Origin: Pseudodesulfovibrio portus
GTDB lineage: Bacteria; Desulfobacterota; Desulfovibrionia; Desulfovibrionales; Desulfovibrionaceae
Direction of reading: 5' to 3'
Length of the DNA stretch: 64,000 nt
NCBI RefSeq assembly: GCF_026000375.1
Contig: NZ_AP026708.1
Location: 3,074,001-3,138,000, forward strand
Part shown: piece after piece, positions 8,733 through 18,101 of the stretch
How the letters are laid out: each line of letters opens with the position of its first letter
Numbering within the stretch: the stretch's first letter is position 1
Position numbers and translations under genes: made by a program
Notes under the pieces: model-generated
The model's input: the letters and a program-made list of their open reading frames with translations, nothing else
Databases searched by the model: none
Told to the model about the DNA's origin: nothing

Positions 8733-10094
8733 ATGGTCGATACTGTCTGGAAACAAATTCTGCACTCACTGGAAAAGAGCCTCAACCCCGGTCTCTTCAC
8801 TGTCTGGATCAAGCCCCTCGGCGGTCGCGTGGACAGCGGGAGGCTGACGCTGACCGCACCCAACGAGTTCGTGGCCAACTGGGTCCGGGACCGGCTTCTT
8901 CAGGTCATCCGCGAGTCTGCGGCCGAGGTTCTCGGCGGCGAGCCGCGCATTACTATTGAAGTGCAGGCCAGGAAGGTCGAACTGAAGGATGCCAAGCCGG
9001 CGGGCAATAAACCTGTCGCCAGGGAGAAACGGAACCACCATCTCGGGTTGCCCCTGGATCATTCCCCGAAACCCATCGTGGCACCCCATTGGCGGTTCTC
9101 CTTCGACGACTTCGTCGTCGGTCCTTCCAACGAGCTGGCCTGCGCCGCCAGCAAATCCATCAGCAACTCGATTTTCAATTCCGATCATCTTTTCCTGAGT
9201 TCCGGAGCCGGTCTGGGCAAGACCCACCTGCTTCAGTCCGTGGGCAACGCCCTGTGCAACTCCGCCAACCGCAAGAATATCAGGGTGGCCTGCCTGTCGT
9301 CGGAGGAGTTCGCCACGCGCATGGTCCTGGCCATCAAGGCCCGCCAGGTGGATCAGTTCAAGGCCCAGTTCCGCGAGGGCATCGACGTCCTGCTGCTTGA
9401 GGACGTGCACTTCTTCCAGGGCAAGGAAAAGATGCAGGAGGAACTGCTCTGCACCATGGGCGCGTTGCGCGACCGGGGATGCAAGGTGGTCCTGACCAGC
9501 TCGTTCATGCCCAAGGAGTTTTCCGGCGTGGACGACCGCCTGGTCTCCCGTTTCTGTTCAGGCTTCATGGCCCACATCGACCGTCCCGACATGGAGACCC
9601 GCCGCCGCATCGTCATGGACAAGGCGCGCAGGCTCCAGGTGAACGTGCCGATCGAGGTCTCGGAACTTCTGGCCGAGAGGATTACCATGGACATCCGCCA
9701 GTTGGAGAGCTGCCTGAACAACCTGGTGCTCAAGGCGCGGCTGCTCAACCGTGCGGTGACCATGAACCTGGCCTGGGAAGTGCTGGAAAACTACGCCGTG
9801 CAGAACGCGTCCCCGGGATTTGCGGACATCATAGATTTCATCTGCAAGAGCTACAGCCTGTCCCATGACGAGCTCAAGTCCAAGAGCCGCAAGCGGCAGG
9901 TGGTCCTGGCCCGCAACACCGCCTTCTATCTGGCCCGGATGCACACCGAACTGTCGCTCAAGGCCATCGGCGAGCGGCTGGGTCGGCGGCATTCCACGGT
10001 GCTCAAGGGCATCACCAAGGTGGAAAGGGAAATTTCCATGCAGACGCCCCTCGGGCGGCAGATACAGAATACGGCGGAACGGCTGACTCCGTAA
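8733..10094 (+). CDS. dnaA: Chromosomal replication initiator-type DnaA, divergent and isolated
   Basis: DnaA is an AAA+ ATPase that opens the replication origin. The 453-residue protein has all four domains: N-terminal MVDTVWKQILHSLEKSLNPG, a short linker (about 80-120), an AAA+ core with Walker A GAGLGKTH at 158-165 and Walker B LLLEDVHFF at 220-228, and a C-terminal helix-turn-helix. The recognition motif reads LGRRHSTVLKGI near 416-427, where classical DnaA has GGRDH(T/S)TV, so an arginine replaces the base-contacting aspartate. Walker B has LED instead of the usual LDD. There is no clear ribosome site before the ATG at 8733. dnaN, gyrB and rpmH are not neighbours, which suggests a second or relocated DnaA. 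Confidence 0.9.
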   Translation: MVDTVWKQILHSLEKSLNPGLFTVWIKPLGGRVDSGRLTLTAPNEFVANWVRDRLLQVIRESAAEVLGGEPRITIEVQARKVELKDAKPAGNKPVAREKRNHHLGLPLDHSPKPIVAPHWRFSFDDFVVGPSNELACAASKSISNSIFNSDHLFLSSGAGLGKTHLLQSVGNALCNSANRKNIRVACLSSEEFATRMVLAIKARQVDQFKAQFREGIDVLLLEDVHFFQGKEKMQEELLCTMGALRDRGCKVVLTSSFMPKEFSGVDDRLVSRFCSGFMAHIDRPDMETRRRIVMDKARRLQVNVPIEVSELLAERITMDIRQLESCLNNLVLKARLLNRAVTMNLAWEVLENYAVQNASPGFADIIDFICKSYSLSHDELKSKSRKRQVVLARNTAFYLARMHTELSLKAIGERLGRRHSTVLKGITKVEREISMQTPLGRQIQNTAERLTP

Positions 10095-10171
10095 TTGCGC
10101 CCCCCACATGTTCTCCCGGAGCCGCAGAGCATCAGTCACATGATCCGCGCGGTTCCGGGAGATCTTTTTTG

Positions 10172-10195
10172 ACCGGCCTTCGGGCCGGTTTTTTC
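10172..10195 (+). terminator. Terminator of dnaA
   Basis: ACCGGCC and GGCCGGT form a 7-bp stem with a tight TTCG loop followed by a run of T. It lies 78 bases after the dnaA stop and before the convergent hyuB gene. Confidence 0.88.
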
Positions 10196-10239
10196 ATGTC
10201 GAAACGAGTGTGGGCGGATTGTCCGGCCTAAGGGCGGGG

Positions 10240-11817
10240 CTATTCTTCGGGCGTGCCGAATCCGCCGCCGCCGGGCGTCTCGATGCGGATGCGGTCGCCT
10301 TTGTTCAGGCTGCGGTGGAATTTGCCGGGCAGCGGTTCCGGGCCGGTTCCGGTGATGAGGACGTTGCGTCCCGGCTGCCCGGGCTCGCCCCCGGCGGTTC
10401 CGGGCGCGCCACGCTTGCGCCGTTCCGAAAGAACGGTGACGTCGCAATCGGTGAGCAGTTCCACGTCGCGGACCATGCCATCACCGCCTGAGTGACGTCC
10501 CCTGCCGCCTGTGCCGCGCAGGACGGCATATTCCCGCACCCGCATGGGGTAGGCGTATTCCAGGGCCTCCACGGGCGTATTCAGGGTGTTGGTCATGTGG
10601 GAGTGGACCCCGGATTCGCCGTCCGCCTCGGGGGACGCCCCCATGCCGCCCGCCAGGGTCTCGTAGTAGGCGAACGGCTTGCCCTCCGCCTGCCCGCCGA
10701 TGGTCAGGTTGTTCATGGTCCCCTGGCTGGAAGCGGGGACAGCGTCGGGCATGGCCAGGGACAGGGCGCCGAGGATGACGTCCACGGTGCGTTGGGAGGT
10801 CTCCACGTTGCCGCCCGCCACAGCGGCCGGGAACCGGGCGTCCAGGATGGAGCCGGGCCGGGTGACGACCTCTATGGGGCGCAGGCAGCCCGCGTTGGCC
10901 GGTATGTCGCGCCCGGCCAGGGAGCGGAACACGTAGAGCACGGCGGACAGGGTGATGGACCGCACCGCGTTGACCGATCCCCGGACCTGGTCGCCGCTGG
11001 CGGAAAAATCGAGCCGGGCCGAGTCTCCGGCCACGGTCATGTTCAGCCGGATCGGGATGGCCTCGGCTCCCATGCCGTCGTCGTCCAGGAAATCCTCATA
11101 TTCGTATTCGCCGTCCGGGATGTCCTTGACGGCCTGCCGGGTGACGCGTTCGGAGTAGTCCATGAGGGCCCGCGCGTATGCCGTGCAGGTGTCGAGTCCG
11201 TATTTGTCCACGCACTCGGTCATGCGCCGGACCCCGGTCACATTGGCCATGAACTGGGCCGCAAAGTCGCCCTCGCGCTCAAGCGGGGTGCGCACGTTGT
11301 TCAGGATCAGCCGCATCAGCTCCCGGTCGGTCTCTCCTCGGCGGACGATCCTGACCGGTGGAATGATCAGCCCCTCCTGGAAAAGCGAGGTGGACAGGGG
11401 CATGGACCCGGCGGCCATGCCGCCCACGTCCGCATGGTGGGCGCGGTTGGCCACGAAGAAAGACGGCGTGTCCTTTCCTTCGGCAAAGACCGGAGCCACG
11501 ATGGTGATGTCCGGCAGGTGGGTGCCGCCCTTGAACGGGTCGTTGAGCATGGCCATGTCGCCGGGCGCGAATCCGCCTTCCTCCTCCATGGCCGCCATGG
11601 CGGCCTTGACGGACAGGGGCATGGACCCCAGGTGCACCGGGATGTGCGCGGCCTGGGCGATCATGTCGCCTTGCTCGTCGAACACGGCGCAGGACAGGTC
11701 GCGGCGTTCCTTGATGTTGGGGGAAAAGGCGGTGTGGGTCAGGGTGACGCCCATCTCCTCGGCAATTGACGCAAAGCGGTTCTTGAAGACTTCGAGGAGG
11801 ATGGGACTGATCTGCAT
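10240..11817 (-). CDS. hyuB: Hydantoinase B / oxoprolinase-type subunit
   Basis: HyuB with HyuA forms ATP-dependent N-methylhydantoinases, 5-oxoprolinases or acetone-carboxylase-like enzymes. The 525-residue product matches the family from MQISPILLEVFKNRFASIAE through NDPFKGGTHLPDITIV, ANRAHHADVGGMAAGSMP and the C-terminal glycine-rich RIETPGGGGFGTPEE. The start is the ATG at 11815-11817; frames further upstream overlap tsaB. The gene is last in the minus-strand rpsB run, 13 bases after tsaB. No hyuA is present on either side, which is unusual because the two subunits are normally adjacent or fused. The substrate cannot be predicted. Confidence 0.9.
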   Translation of the reverse strand: MQISPILLEVFKNRFASIAEEMGVTLTHTAFSPNIKERRDLSCAVFDEQGDMIAQAAHIPVHLGSMPLSVKAAMAAMEEEGGFAPGDMAMLNDPFKGGTHLPDITIVAPVFAEGKDTPSFFVANRAHHADVGGMAAGSMPLSTSLFQEGLIIPPVRIVRRGETDRELMRLILNNVRTPLEREGDFAAQFMANVTGVRRMTECVDKYGLDTCTAYARALMDYSERVTRQAVKDIPDGEYEYEDFLDDDGMGAEAIPIRLNMTVAGDSARLDFSASGDQVRGSVNAVRSITLSAVLYVFRSLAGRDIPANAGCLRPIEVVTRPGSILDARFPAAVAGGNVETSQRTVDVILGALSLAMPDAVPASSQGTMNNLTIGGQAEGKPFAYYETLAGGMGASPEADGESGVHSHMTNTLNTPVEALEYAYPMRVREYAVLRGTGGRGRHSGGDGMVRDVELLTDCDVTVLSERRKRGAPGTAGGEPGQPGRNVLITGTGPEPLPGKFHRSLNKGDRIRIETPGGGGFGTPEE

Positions 11818-11830
11818 GGTGTGTCCGGGG

Positions 11831-12619
11831 CTATTCTTCGCGCAACGCTTCCAGTCGTTTCTTGGCCTCGACAGGGTCCAGGCCCCGCTTGCGGGCGATC
11901 TGTTCCAGGTTGTCCTCGGCATCCGAGGGGCGAACGTAGACGGGCTCGATGGGGTCGTTGAAATAGGTGGCCGCTTCCGCCGCCTTGAGCAGGATTTCCG
12001 GGGTGGGATTGTCCCAGGTCTCATCGAGCAGGGTATGGCCCGGACGAGCCGTGGCGAGGTCCGCGAAGAACTCGGGGTTCTTGCGCAGCCCGGTGCCCAG
12101 GAGCAGGCCGGTGTCGCCGTGCTCGCCGATGCGTTCGGCGGCCTCGTCCAGGGAGAGGGAGGCCAGGGGAGCGATCTCCGTCATGGAGCGCGCGGCAAAA
12201 GACTGGGAATAGACCAGGCCGCGACGGGCGTAGGTCAGTACGTGCAGCGGGCCGTCGGCAAGTTGCGCGGGGCCGGAAGCGAGCAGGGGCAGGTAGTCCA
12301 GGCCCGCGAGGGGGACGTCGAGCCCGGCGGCCAGCCCTTCGGCGGCGGCCAGGACTAGCCTGAGGCCGGTGAAGCTGCCCGGGCCGCGCACGCAGGCGAT
12401 GCGGTCGAGAACGGTGGGGTCCACGCCGAATTCGTCCAGCACGGCGTTCAGGCCGGGGACCAGGAATCGGACGGACTGGCCGGGCACGGTCCACTGGCGC
12501 GAGGCGAGCAGGATGAAGCCGTCCGGTCCGGGTTGGCCCAGGACCAGCTGGAGCCGTTCCTCGGCCCCGGCCATGACGAGCAGGAGGTCCTTGACCGGGC
12601 GTGTCTTGGGGATGGCCAT
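11831..12619 (-). CDS. tsaB: tRNA threonylcarbamoyladenosine synthesis protein TsaB
   Basis: TsaB is the scaffold partner of TsaD in making the t6A modification on ANN-decoding tRNAs. The 262-residue protein has the characteristic RGPGSFTGLRLVLAAAEGLA segment of the ASKHA-fold family. The N-terminus is longer than in E. coli TsaB and the first strand, DLLLVMAGAEERLQLVL, lacks the usual conserved DTS. The last ~50 residues form an extra acidic/helical tail (EDNLEQIARKRGLDPVEAKK). It follows rseP by ten bases and precedes hyuB, so it is part of the long minus-strand operon. Confidence 0.85.
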   Translation of the reverse strand: MAIPKTRPVKDLLLVMAGAEERLQLVLGQPGPDGFILLASRQWTVPGQSVRFLVPGLNAVLDEFGVDPTVLDRIACVRGPGSFTGLRLVLAAAEGLAAGLDVPLAGLDYLPLLASGPAQLADGPLHVLTYARRGLVYSQSFAARSMTEIAPLASLSLDEAAERIGEHGDTGLLLGTGLRKNPEFFADLATARPGHTLLDETWDNPTPEILLKAAEAATYFNDPIEPVYVRPSDAEDNLEQIARKRGLDPVEAKKRLEALREE

Positions 12620-12629
12620 GACCCGACTC

Positions 12630-13688
12630 CTAGGACAGCAGTCTGCGGACGTCGTTGAAGATGGCCAGGCTCATGAGCAGCAGCAGGACGAGCAGGCCCA
12701 CGCGCATGGCGCGGCCCTTCCACTTTTCGCTCAGGGGGCGGCGGACGACCATCTCCAGGGCAAAGAACAGGATGTGCCCGCCGTCCAGCACGGGGATGGG
12801 CAAAAGATTGATGATGGCCAGGTTGATGGAGATGATGGCCATCATGCCGAGCAGGTCGAAGATGCCGGACTCGGCGGACTTGGAGACCATCTGGGCGAGC
12901 ATGATCGGGCCGCCCACATTCTCCACCGGGATGAGGCGCTCGATGATGGATAAAAAGCCCTTCACCACCACTGCGGACATGTTCCAGGTGTGGTAGAGCG
13001 CGGCGGTCATGCCGGTGCCTTCCACGGGCTCGAAGCGGACCTGGCCCGACTGGTTGATGCCCACCATGGGCACGGTCACGGTCTCGCCGAACAGGTTGGT
13101 GTAGGAGTTGACCATGGGCGTGACGGTCAGGGTCAGTGTCTCTTCGCCCCGGTCAACGGTCATGGTCAGGGGACGGCCTTCGGCGGACCGGATGGTCTCG
13201 ACCATCTGGCTCCACGAGTCGATGGGAGCGCCGTCGATGCCGGTGATCAGGTCGTCCTTGGCAAATCCTGCGGCGGCGGCAGGGGAGTCGGGCAGGACCC
13301 CGCCCACAACGGGCAGGACCACGGCCTGTCCCTGGCTCATGGCCAGGAACCAGTAGATGAGGAAGGCCAGCAGGAAGTTGAAGAACGGACCGGCGGCCAC
13401 CACGCACAATCGTTGCCATGCGGGACGGTTGGAAAAGAGCTGGTCGTCGGGGAAGTCGGCTTCCTCCTCCCCCTGTTCCCCGGCAAGGGCCACGTAGCCG
13501 CCCAGCGGGATCAGGGAGAGTTTGTAGTCGGTCCGGCCGGAGGTGACCCCCGCCAGTTTGGGGCCGAAGCCCAGGGAGAAGGCCTTCACGCCCATGCCGA
13601 ACAGGCGGGCGATGGTGAAGTGGCCCAGCTCGTGGAAGAAGATGAGACCGCCGAGAACGACGACGATGGCGACAATGCTTGTGATCAT
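12630..13688 (-). CDS. rseP: Site-2 intramembrane zinc protease RseP
   Basis: RseP cleaves transmembrane segments of anti-sigma factors and signal-peptide remnants. The 352-residue protein has the catalytic HELGH at residues 19-23 inside the first membrane segment and the second metal-ligand motif PIPVLDGGHI near residue 300. One PDZ domain lies between (about 125-205, with GGVLPDSPAAAAGFAKDDLI). There are four likely membrane segments. Only one PDZ domain is present, against two in E. coli RseP, as in many shorter bacterial versions. It lies directly downstream of dxr in the usual uppS-cdsA-dxr-rseP order. Confidence 0.95.
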   Translation of the reverse strand: MITSIVAIVVVLGGLIFFHELGHFTIARLFGMGVKAFSLGFGPKLAGVTSGRTDYKLSLIPLGGYVALAGEQGEEEADFPDDQLFSNRPAWQRLCVVAAGPFFNFLLAFLIYWFLAMSQGQAVVLPVVGGVLPDSPAAAAGFAKDDLITGIDGAPIDSWSQMVETIRSAEGRPLTMTVDRGEETLTLTVTPMVNSYTNLFGETVTVPMVGINQSGQVRFEPVEGTGMTAALYHTWNMSAVVVKGFLSIIERLIPVENVGGPIMLAQMVSKSAESGIFDLLGMMAIISINLAIINLLPIPVLDGGHILFFALEMVVRRPLSEKWKGRAMRVGLLVLLLLMSLAIFNDVRRLLS

Positions 13689-13755
13689 GTTTTCCTCTTG
13701 GGCCGTCGGTTTGGGTCGACGGCTCGGAACAGTATAAGCACTTCCGGCCGTTTGG

Positions 13756-14958
13756 CTAGAGGGCGGCTTGGGCTTCCCTGTGCGTCTGCGCGTCCAGGGC
13801 CAGCACCGCCTCGGGGGTGGAAACGTCCACGGCCGTGTGGCGGCCCAGTGCGTCTTCGATCATGGCCGGGATGTCGAGGAAGCGGATCGTATCGGCCAGG
13901 AAGGCGGCAACGGCCACTTCGTTGACCGCGTTGAGCACGATGGGATGGCTTGGTCCGGCCGCGTAGGCCTCGCCCGCCAATCGCAGGCAGGGGAAGGCGG
14001 TCAGGTCCGGCTGCTCGAAGGTCAGGCTGCCCACTTCGGCCAGGTTGAGCTGCGGCACGTCCACGGCCACCCGGTTCGGGTAGCACATGCAGTGGGCGAT
14101 GGGCACCTGCATGTCGGGCAGGCCGAGATGGGCCAACTGCGAGCCGTCCACGTATTCCACCAGCGAATGGATGATGGATTGGGCGTGGACCACCACGTCC
14201 ACCCGCTCCGGGGGCAACCCGTACAGATGGCATGCCTCGATCAGTTCCAGCCCCTTGTTCATGAGGGTGGCGGAGTCGATGGAGATTTTCGCGCCCATGT
14301 CCCAGTTGGGATGGTCCAGGGCCTGGTCCCGGGTGACGGTCTCGAGAAATCTGCGGTCGCGTCCCCGGAAGGGACCGCCCGAGGCGGTCAGGATGAGCCG
14401 CTTCAGCTCTTTCTCGCGGCTGTGACCGGCCAGCCCCTGGAACAGGGCGTTGTGCTCGGAGTCCACGGGCAGGATCACGCTCCCGGATTCCCGACAGGCC
14501 CGGCGGATGATGTGGCCGCCCAGCACCAGTGATTCCTTGTTGGCCAGGCAGATCATCTTGCCTTTTTTCGCGGCGGCCAGGGTGGGACCGAATCCTGCGG
14601 CTCCCACGATGGCGGAAAGCACGAGGTCGGCTTTCTCCAGACCGGCCAACCGCTCGTAGCCTTCCGGGCCGATCAGGGTCTCCGGCCTGTAGTCAGGCGG
14701 CAGGTGGTCGAGAAATTCCTTGCGGGCGCGGTCGTCGAGCAGGCAGGCGTATGCGGGCCGGAATTCGGCGCACAACTCGGCCAGCTTCCTGCCGTTGCGG
14801 CCTCCGGCCAGGGCCGTGACCGTGAACAGGTCCGGGTGCTTGCGCATGACCTTGAAGGCGGAGTCGCCGATGGAGCCGGTGGCGCCGAGAATGGTCACGG
14901 CGCGCGGAAAGCCGGGTAGTGCGGCGGTCGCGGGCCAGGACGAGATGTAGGATTTCAC
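13756..14958 (-). CDS. dxr: 1-deoxy-D-xylulose 5-phosphate reductoisomerase
   Basis: Dxr (IspC) converts DXP to methylerythritol 4-phosphate in non-mevalonate isoprenoid synthesis, using NADPH and a divalent metal. The 400-residue product shows the N-terminal NADPH loop ILGATGSIGDSAF, the metal-binding PVDSEHNALFQ, the flexible catalytic segment LTASGGPFRGRD, and NWDMGAKISIDSATLMNKG. The first ~18 residues (MKSYISSWPATAALPGFPRA) are a non-conserved extension and an internal start is possible, though no better ribosome site was seen. Sixteen bases separate it from cdsA. Confidence 0.97.
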   Translation of the reverse strand: MKSYISSWPATAALPGFPRAVTILGATGSIGDSAFKVMRKHPDLFTVTALAGGRNGRKLAELCAEFRPAYACLLDDRARKEFLDHLPPDYRPETLIGPEGYERLAGLEKADLVLSAIVGAAGFGPTLAAAKKGKMICLANKESLVLGGHIIRRACRESGSVILPVDSEHNALFQGLAGHSREKELKRLILTASGGPFRGRDRRFLETVTRDQALDHPNWDMGAKISIDSATLMNKGLELIEACHLYGLPPERVDVVVHAQSIIHSLVEYVDGSQLAHLGLPDMQVPIAHCMCYPNRVAVDVPQLNLAEVGSLTFEQPDLTAFPCLRLAGEAYAAGPSHPIVLNAVNEVAVAAFLADTIRFLDIPAMIEDALGRHTAVDVSTPEAVLALDAQTHREAQAAL

Positions 14959-14973
14959 AGCCGACTCCGGGCC

Positions 14974-15783
14974 CTAGCGGAAGAAGGGGTGGAACATGGC
15001 GACCAGCGCGTAGGCGGGCGTGACCAGGAGCAGGGAATCCACGCGGTCGAGCAGGCCCCCGTGGCCCGGCAGGATGGAGCCGGAGTCCTTGATGTCCAGT
15101 GAGCGCTTGATGGCGGATTCTAGGAAGTCGCCCATCTGGGCGGCCACGTTGAGCAGGCCGCCGAGGAGAATCCACTTCCACAGGGCCACTTCCGGCAGGC
15201 CGAAGGTCTCACCGTAGACCGTGACCCCCAGGGCGCATGCCGTGAAGCCGCCTATGGACCCGGCCCATGATTTCTTGGGGCTGATGCGGGGCCAGATTTT
15301 CCTTTTGCCCCACAGGCTGCCCGCGTAGAAGGCCGCAGTGTCGGACACGGCCGCAGCGCCGATGATCAGGAGTATCTCCATCCGGTCCATGGACAGGAAG
15401 AAGTGGAAGTTCATGGGGATGTATATGAGGCCGACCAGGAAGATGGCGGCGTGGCGGTACGAGGCGGAGGTGTCCCGGTTGTAGCGGACCAGGAAGATGA
15501 ACCCGGACGCCCAGAATGCGGCCAGCAGGATGGCGCTGGGGTAGCGGACGTCGCCGGTGGTGAATGCGCCGAGCAGCAGGAAGGTGAAGGCCGCGCCCAG
15601 GGATTTGAAGGCGGTCATGTGCCGCACCGGGCGGAACATGGAGTAGAATTCCCACAGGGTCAGTACGCAGAAAAGGGAGAGAACCGTGAACAGCACCCAG
15701 CCCTGGAAGATGAGGGCCAGTGCCGGCAGGACGGCCAGCACTATGCTGGTGGCGATTCGTTGTTTATGCGGGGATATTTCCAT
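14974..15783 (-). CDS. cdsA: Phosphatidate cytidylyltransferase
   Basis: CdsA makes CDP-diacylglycerol, the branch point of phospholipid synthesis, in the inner membrane. The 269-residue protein has about seven membrane segments. The C-terminal signature appears as GDFLESAIKRSLDIKDSG followed by LPGHGGLLDRVDSLL. KRKIWPRISPKKSWAGSIGG carries the conserved SPKKSWAG element. It sits between uppS and dxr, 111 bases from uppS, a gap that could hold an internal promoter, though none is convincing. Confidence 0.95.
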   Translation of the reverse strand: MEISPHKQRIATSIVLAVLPALALIFQGWVLFTVLSLFCVLTLWEFYSMFRPVRHMTAFKSLGAAFTFLLLGAFTTGDVRYPSAILLAAFWASGFIFLVRYNRDTSASYRHAAIFLVGLIYIPMNFHFFLSMDRMEILLIIGAAAVSDTAAFYAGSLWGKRKIWPRISPKKSWAGSIGGFTACALGVTVYGETFGLPEVALWKWILLGGLLNVAAQMGDFLESAIKRSLDIKDSGSILPGHGGLLDRVDSLLLVTPAYALVAMFHPFFR

Positions 15784-15894
15784 GTGTGATTTCAGCGGTT
15801 ACCTGTGGTTGCGTGATGGACGCGAGTCCACTTTGTGTACGCTAAATAGGGAACGGGGGCAACATATCTGCGGCGAATCATGGCCATCGGTATT

Positions 15895-16611
15895 TCAGCT
15901 TTCCGCCATCTGGTCGCCGGTCCTGCCGAAGCGGCGTTCCCGGGCGCTCAGGGAGTCGATGGCCTTTTCCAGCTCCTCGGGCGAGAAGTCGGGCCAGTAG
16001 ACGTCCGTGAAGTAGAATTCGGAGTAGGCGCACTGGAAGAGCAGGTAGTTGGACAGCCGAAGCTCCCCGCTGGTGCGGATGATCAGATCCGGGTCCGGCT
16101 GGCCTGCGGTCCACAACTCGGCGGCGAAGGCTTCTTCGGTGATGGCCTCCGGGGCGGTCCCCTTGGCGGCCAGGTTCCGGGCCGCGCGCAGGATCTCGTC
16201 CCGGCCCGAGTAGTTCAGGGCCAGGTTGAGCGTCATGTCCGTGCATGCCTTGGTCTGGCGCATGACGTGCTTGAGCACCTGGCGCACGGCCAGCGGCATG
16301 CCGTCGATGTCGCCCAGGACCCTGAGCCGGATGCCCTGCTCCTTGAGCGACTTCTCCTCGCGCGTGAGGAAGGTGGTCAGCAACTCGAACAGGGTCTTGA
16401 CCTCTTCCTTGGGGCGCGCCCAGTTTTCCTTGGAAAAGGTATAGAGCGTGAGGTGCCTGACCCCCAGTTCGCGGCAGCGCGTCACCACGGCGCGGGCCGC
16501 TTCGGTCCCGGCCTTGTGGCCGTCGGTCCGTTTCAGCCCGCGCTGTTTGGCCCACCTGCCGTTGCCGTCCATGATGATGGCTATATGGGTGGGAATGGTA
16601 TGCATCGACAA
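15895..16611 (-). CDS. uppS: Undecaprenyl diphosphate synthase
   Basis: UppS elongates farnesyl diphosphate to C55 undecaprenyl diphosphate, the carrier lipid for peptidoglycan and O-antigen. The 238-residue product has HIAIIMDGNGRWAKQRGLKR with the catalytic Asp, LTLYTFSKENWARP, and the C-terminal RTSGELRLSNYLLFQCAYSE. The start given is TTG at 16609-16611 because AGGG lies eight bases upstream. An ATG two codons later (16603-16605) is the alternative and would be 14 bases from that site. It begins ten bases after the frr stop. Confidence 0.95.
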   Translation of the reverse strand: MSMHTIPTHIAIIMDGNGRWAKQRGLKRTDGHKAGTEAARAVVTRCRELGVRHLTLYTFSKENWARPKEEVKTLFELLTTFLTREEKSLKEQGIRLRVLGDIDGMPLAVRQVLKHVMRQTKACTDMTLNLALNYSGRDEILRAARNLAAKGTAPEAITEEAFAAELWTAGQPDPDLIIRTSGELRLSNYLLFQCAYSEFYFTDVYWPDFSPEELEKAIDSLSARERRFGRTGDQMAES

Positions 16612-16621
16612 GAGCGGAACC

Positions 16622-17176
16622 CTAGATTTCCAGGATTTCCTTTTCTTTCTCGGCCAGAACCGAGTCGGACTGCTTGACGAAGTCGTCGGTCAGCTTCTGC
16701 ACGTCGGACTCGCCTTTCTTCTTTTCGTCTTCGGAAATGTCCTTGTCCTTCTCCATGGCCTTGAGGGAGTCGTTCAGGTCGCGGCGAACGTTGCGGATGG
16801 CGACCTTGCAGTCCTCGGTGTACTTCTTGGCCACCTTGACCAGGTCCCGGCGGCGTTCCTCGGTCAGCGGCGGGATGGAGATGCGGATGATCTTGCCGTC
16901 GTTGACCGGGTTCAGGCCGAGGTCGGAGGTCATGATGGCCTTTTCCACGGAGCCGAACGCGCCCTTGTCCCAGGGCTGGATGGTGATGGTCTTGGAGTCC
17001 GGCACGGACACCGAGGACAGCTGGCTGATGGGCGTGGGCGTGCCGTAGTAGTCCACCACGATGGAGTCAACCAGGGAGGTGGTGGCGCGGCCCGTGCGCA
17101 GCTTGGAAAATTCCTTTTCAAGGGCGGTGATGGCCCCGGCCATGCGTTTCTTTCCGTCGTCGAGTAGCGTTTTCAT
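16622..17176 (-). CDS. frr: Ribosome recycling factor
   Basis: RRF, with EF-G, splits post-termination ribosomes. The 184-residue length and the N-terminus [37 protein letters not shown] and [20 protein letters not shown] match the family. The two-domain layout, a three-helix bundle interrupted by a beta domain at about 30-105, is intact. The ATG is preceded by AAGGAGAAT. It starts one base after the pyrH stop, which indicates tight coupling. Confidence 0.97.
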   Translation of the reverse strand: MKTLLDDGKKRMAGAITALEKEFSKLRTGRATTSLVDSIVVDYYGTPTPISQLSSVSVPDSKTITIQPWDKGAFGSVEKAIMTSDLGLNPVNDGKIIRISIPPLTEERRRDLVKVAKKYTEDCKVAIRNVRRDLNDSLKAMEKDKDISEDEKKKGESDVQKLTDDFVKQSDSVLAEKEKEILEI

Positions 17177-17177
17177 T

Positions 17178-17897
17178 TTATTCTCCTTGGACAGTCGTTC
17201 CTATGTTGTCGCCGTTGGCGGCCCTGCGGATGTTGCCTTCCTCGTGCAGGTTGAAGACGATGATCGGCAGGTCGTTGTCGCGGGCCATGGAAATGGCGGT
17301 GGAGTCCATGACGCCGAGCCGCTTTTCCAGGGTCTCCATGTACGTGACGGTCTCGTATCTCACGGCGTCGTCGAACTTCGCCGGGTCCTTGTCGTACACG
17401 CCGTCCACCTTGGTGGCCTTGAAGATGGCGTCGCACTTGAGTTCCAGGGCGCGCAGGGCGGCCGCCGAATCCGTGGTGAAATAGGGGTTGCCCGTGCCTG
17501 CGGCGCAAATGACCACGCGGCCCTTGTCCATGTGCCTGAGCGCCCGGCGGCGGATGTACGGTTCGGCAACGTCCGCCATCTGCAGGGCGGTCATGACCCG
17601 GGTGTCGCAGCCGTTCTTTTCCAGGGCGTCCTGCACGGCCAGGGCGTTCATGACCGTGGCCAGCATGCCCATGTAGTCGCCCTGTGCGCGGTCCATGCCC
17701 TTGGCAGAGGCGGCCATGCCCCGGAAGATGTTGCCCCCGCCGATGACCAGTGCCATCTGCAGCCCGGTGGCGGCCACTTCCGCGATCTCCTTGGCGAACT
17801 GGCCGATGGCCTCGGGTTCGATGCCGAACTGCTGGTCGCCCGCCAGGGCCTCGCCGCTGAGTTTCAGTAAAATACGCTTATATTGTGTGCTGCTCAT
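17178..17897 (-). CDS. pyrH: Uridylate kinase
   Basis: PyrH phosphorylates UMP to UDP, is usually hexameric and is controlled by GTP and UTP. The 239-residue product begins [20 protein letters not shown]. It contains [30 protein letters not shown] and the C-terminal [11 protein letters not shown]. The start is the ATG at 17895-17897 with CAGGGAA six bases upstream; the longer frame to 17999 is not conserved. A 204-base gap separates it from tsf and contains the tsf terminator, so pyrH probably also has its own promoter there. Confidence 0.97.
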   Translation of the reverse strand: MSSTQYKRILLKLSGEALAGDQQFGIEPEAIGQFAKEIAEVAATGLQMALVIGGGNIFRGMAASAKGMDRAQGDYMGMLATVMNALAVQDALEKNGCDTRVMTALQMADVAEPYIRRRALRHMDKGRVVICAAGTGNPYFTTDSAAALRALELKCDAIFKATKVDGVYDKDPAKFDDAVRYETVTYMETLEKRLGVMDSTAISMARDNDLPIIVFNLHEEGNIRRAANGDNIGTTVQGE

Positions 17898-18055
17898 TGT
17901 GTTCCCTGCGTGTCGTTTGAATATGGTGAAACGATCTCGCCCAAAGGCGGTATCACATTTCAGGCCGCCGATAAAGGCCAGAGTGATGCGGTGCTCCAAA
18001 AAAACGGGCGTTTGAGGTCGGCTGCCTGCCTTGCGTCAACGCGGCTCGCAGCCCA

Positions 18056-18086
18056 AAAAAAACGGGCCGTGCGGCCCGTTTTTTTC
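18056..18086 (-). terminator. Terminator after tsf
   Basis: On the minus strand ACGGGCC and GGCCCGT pair around a four-base loop, flanked by A-runs before and eight T after. The A and T runs on both sides make it nearly symmetric. It splits rpsB-tsf from pyrH and downstream genes. Confidence 0.88.
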
Positions 18087-18101
18087 ATATCGGTCTTGGT
18101 C

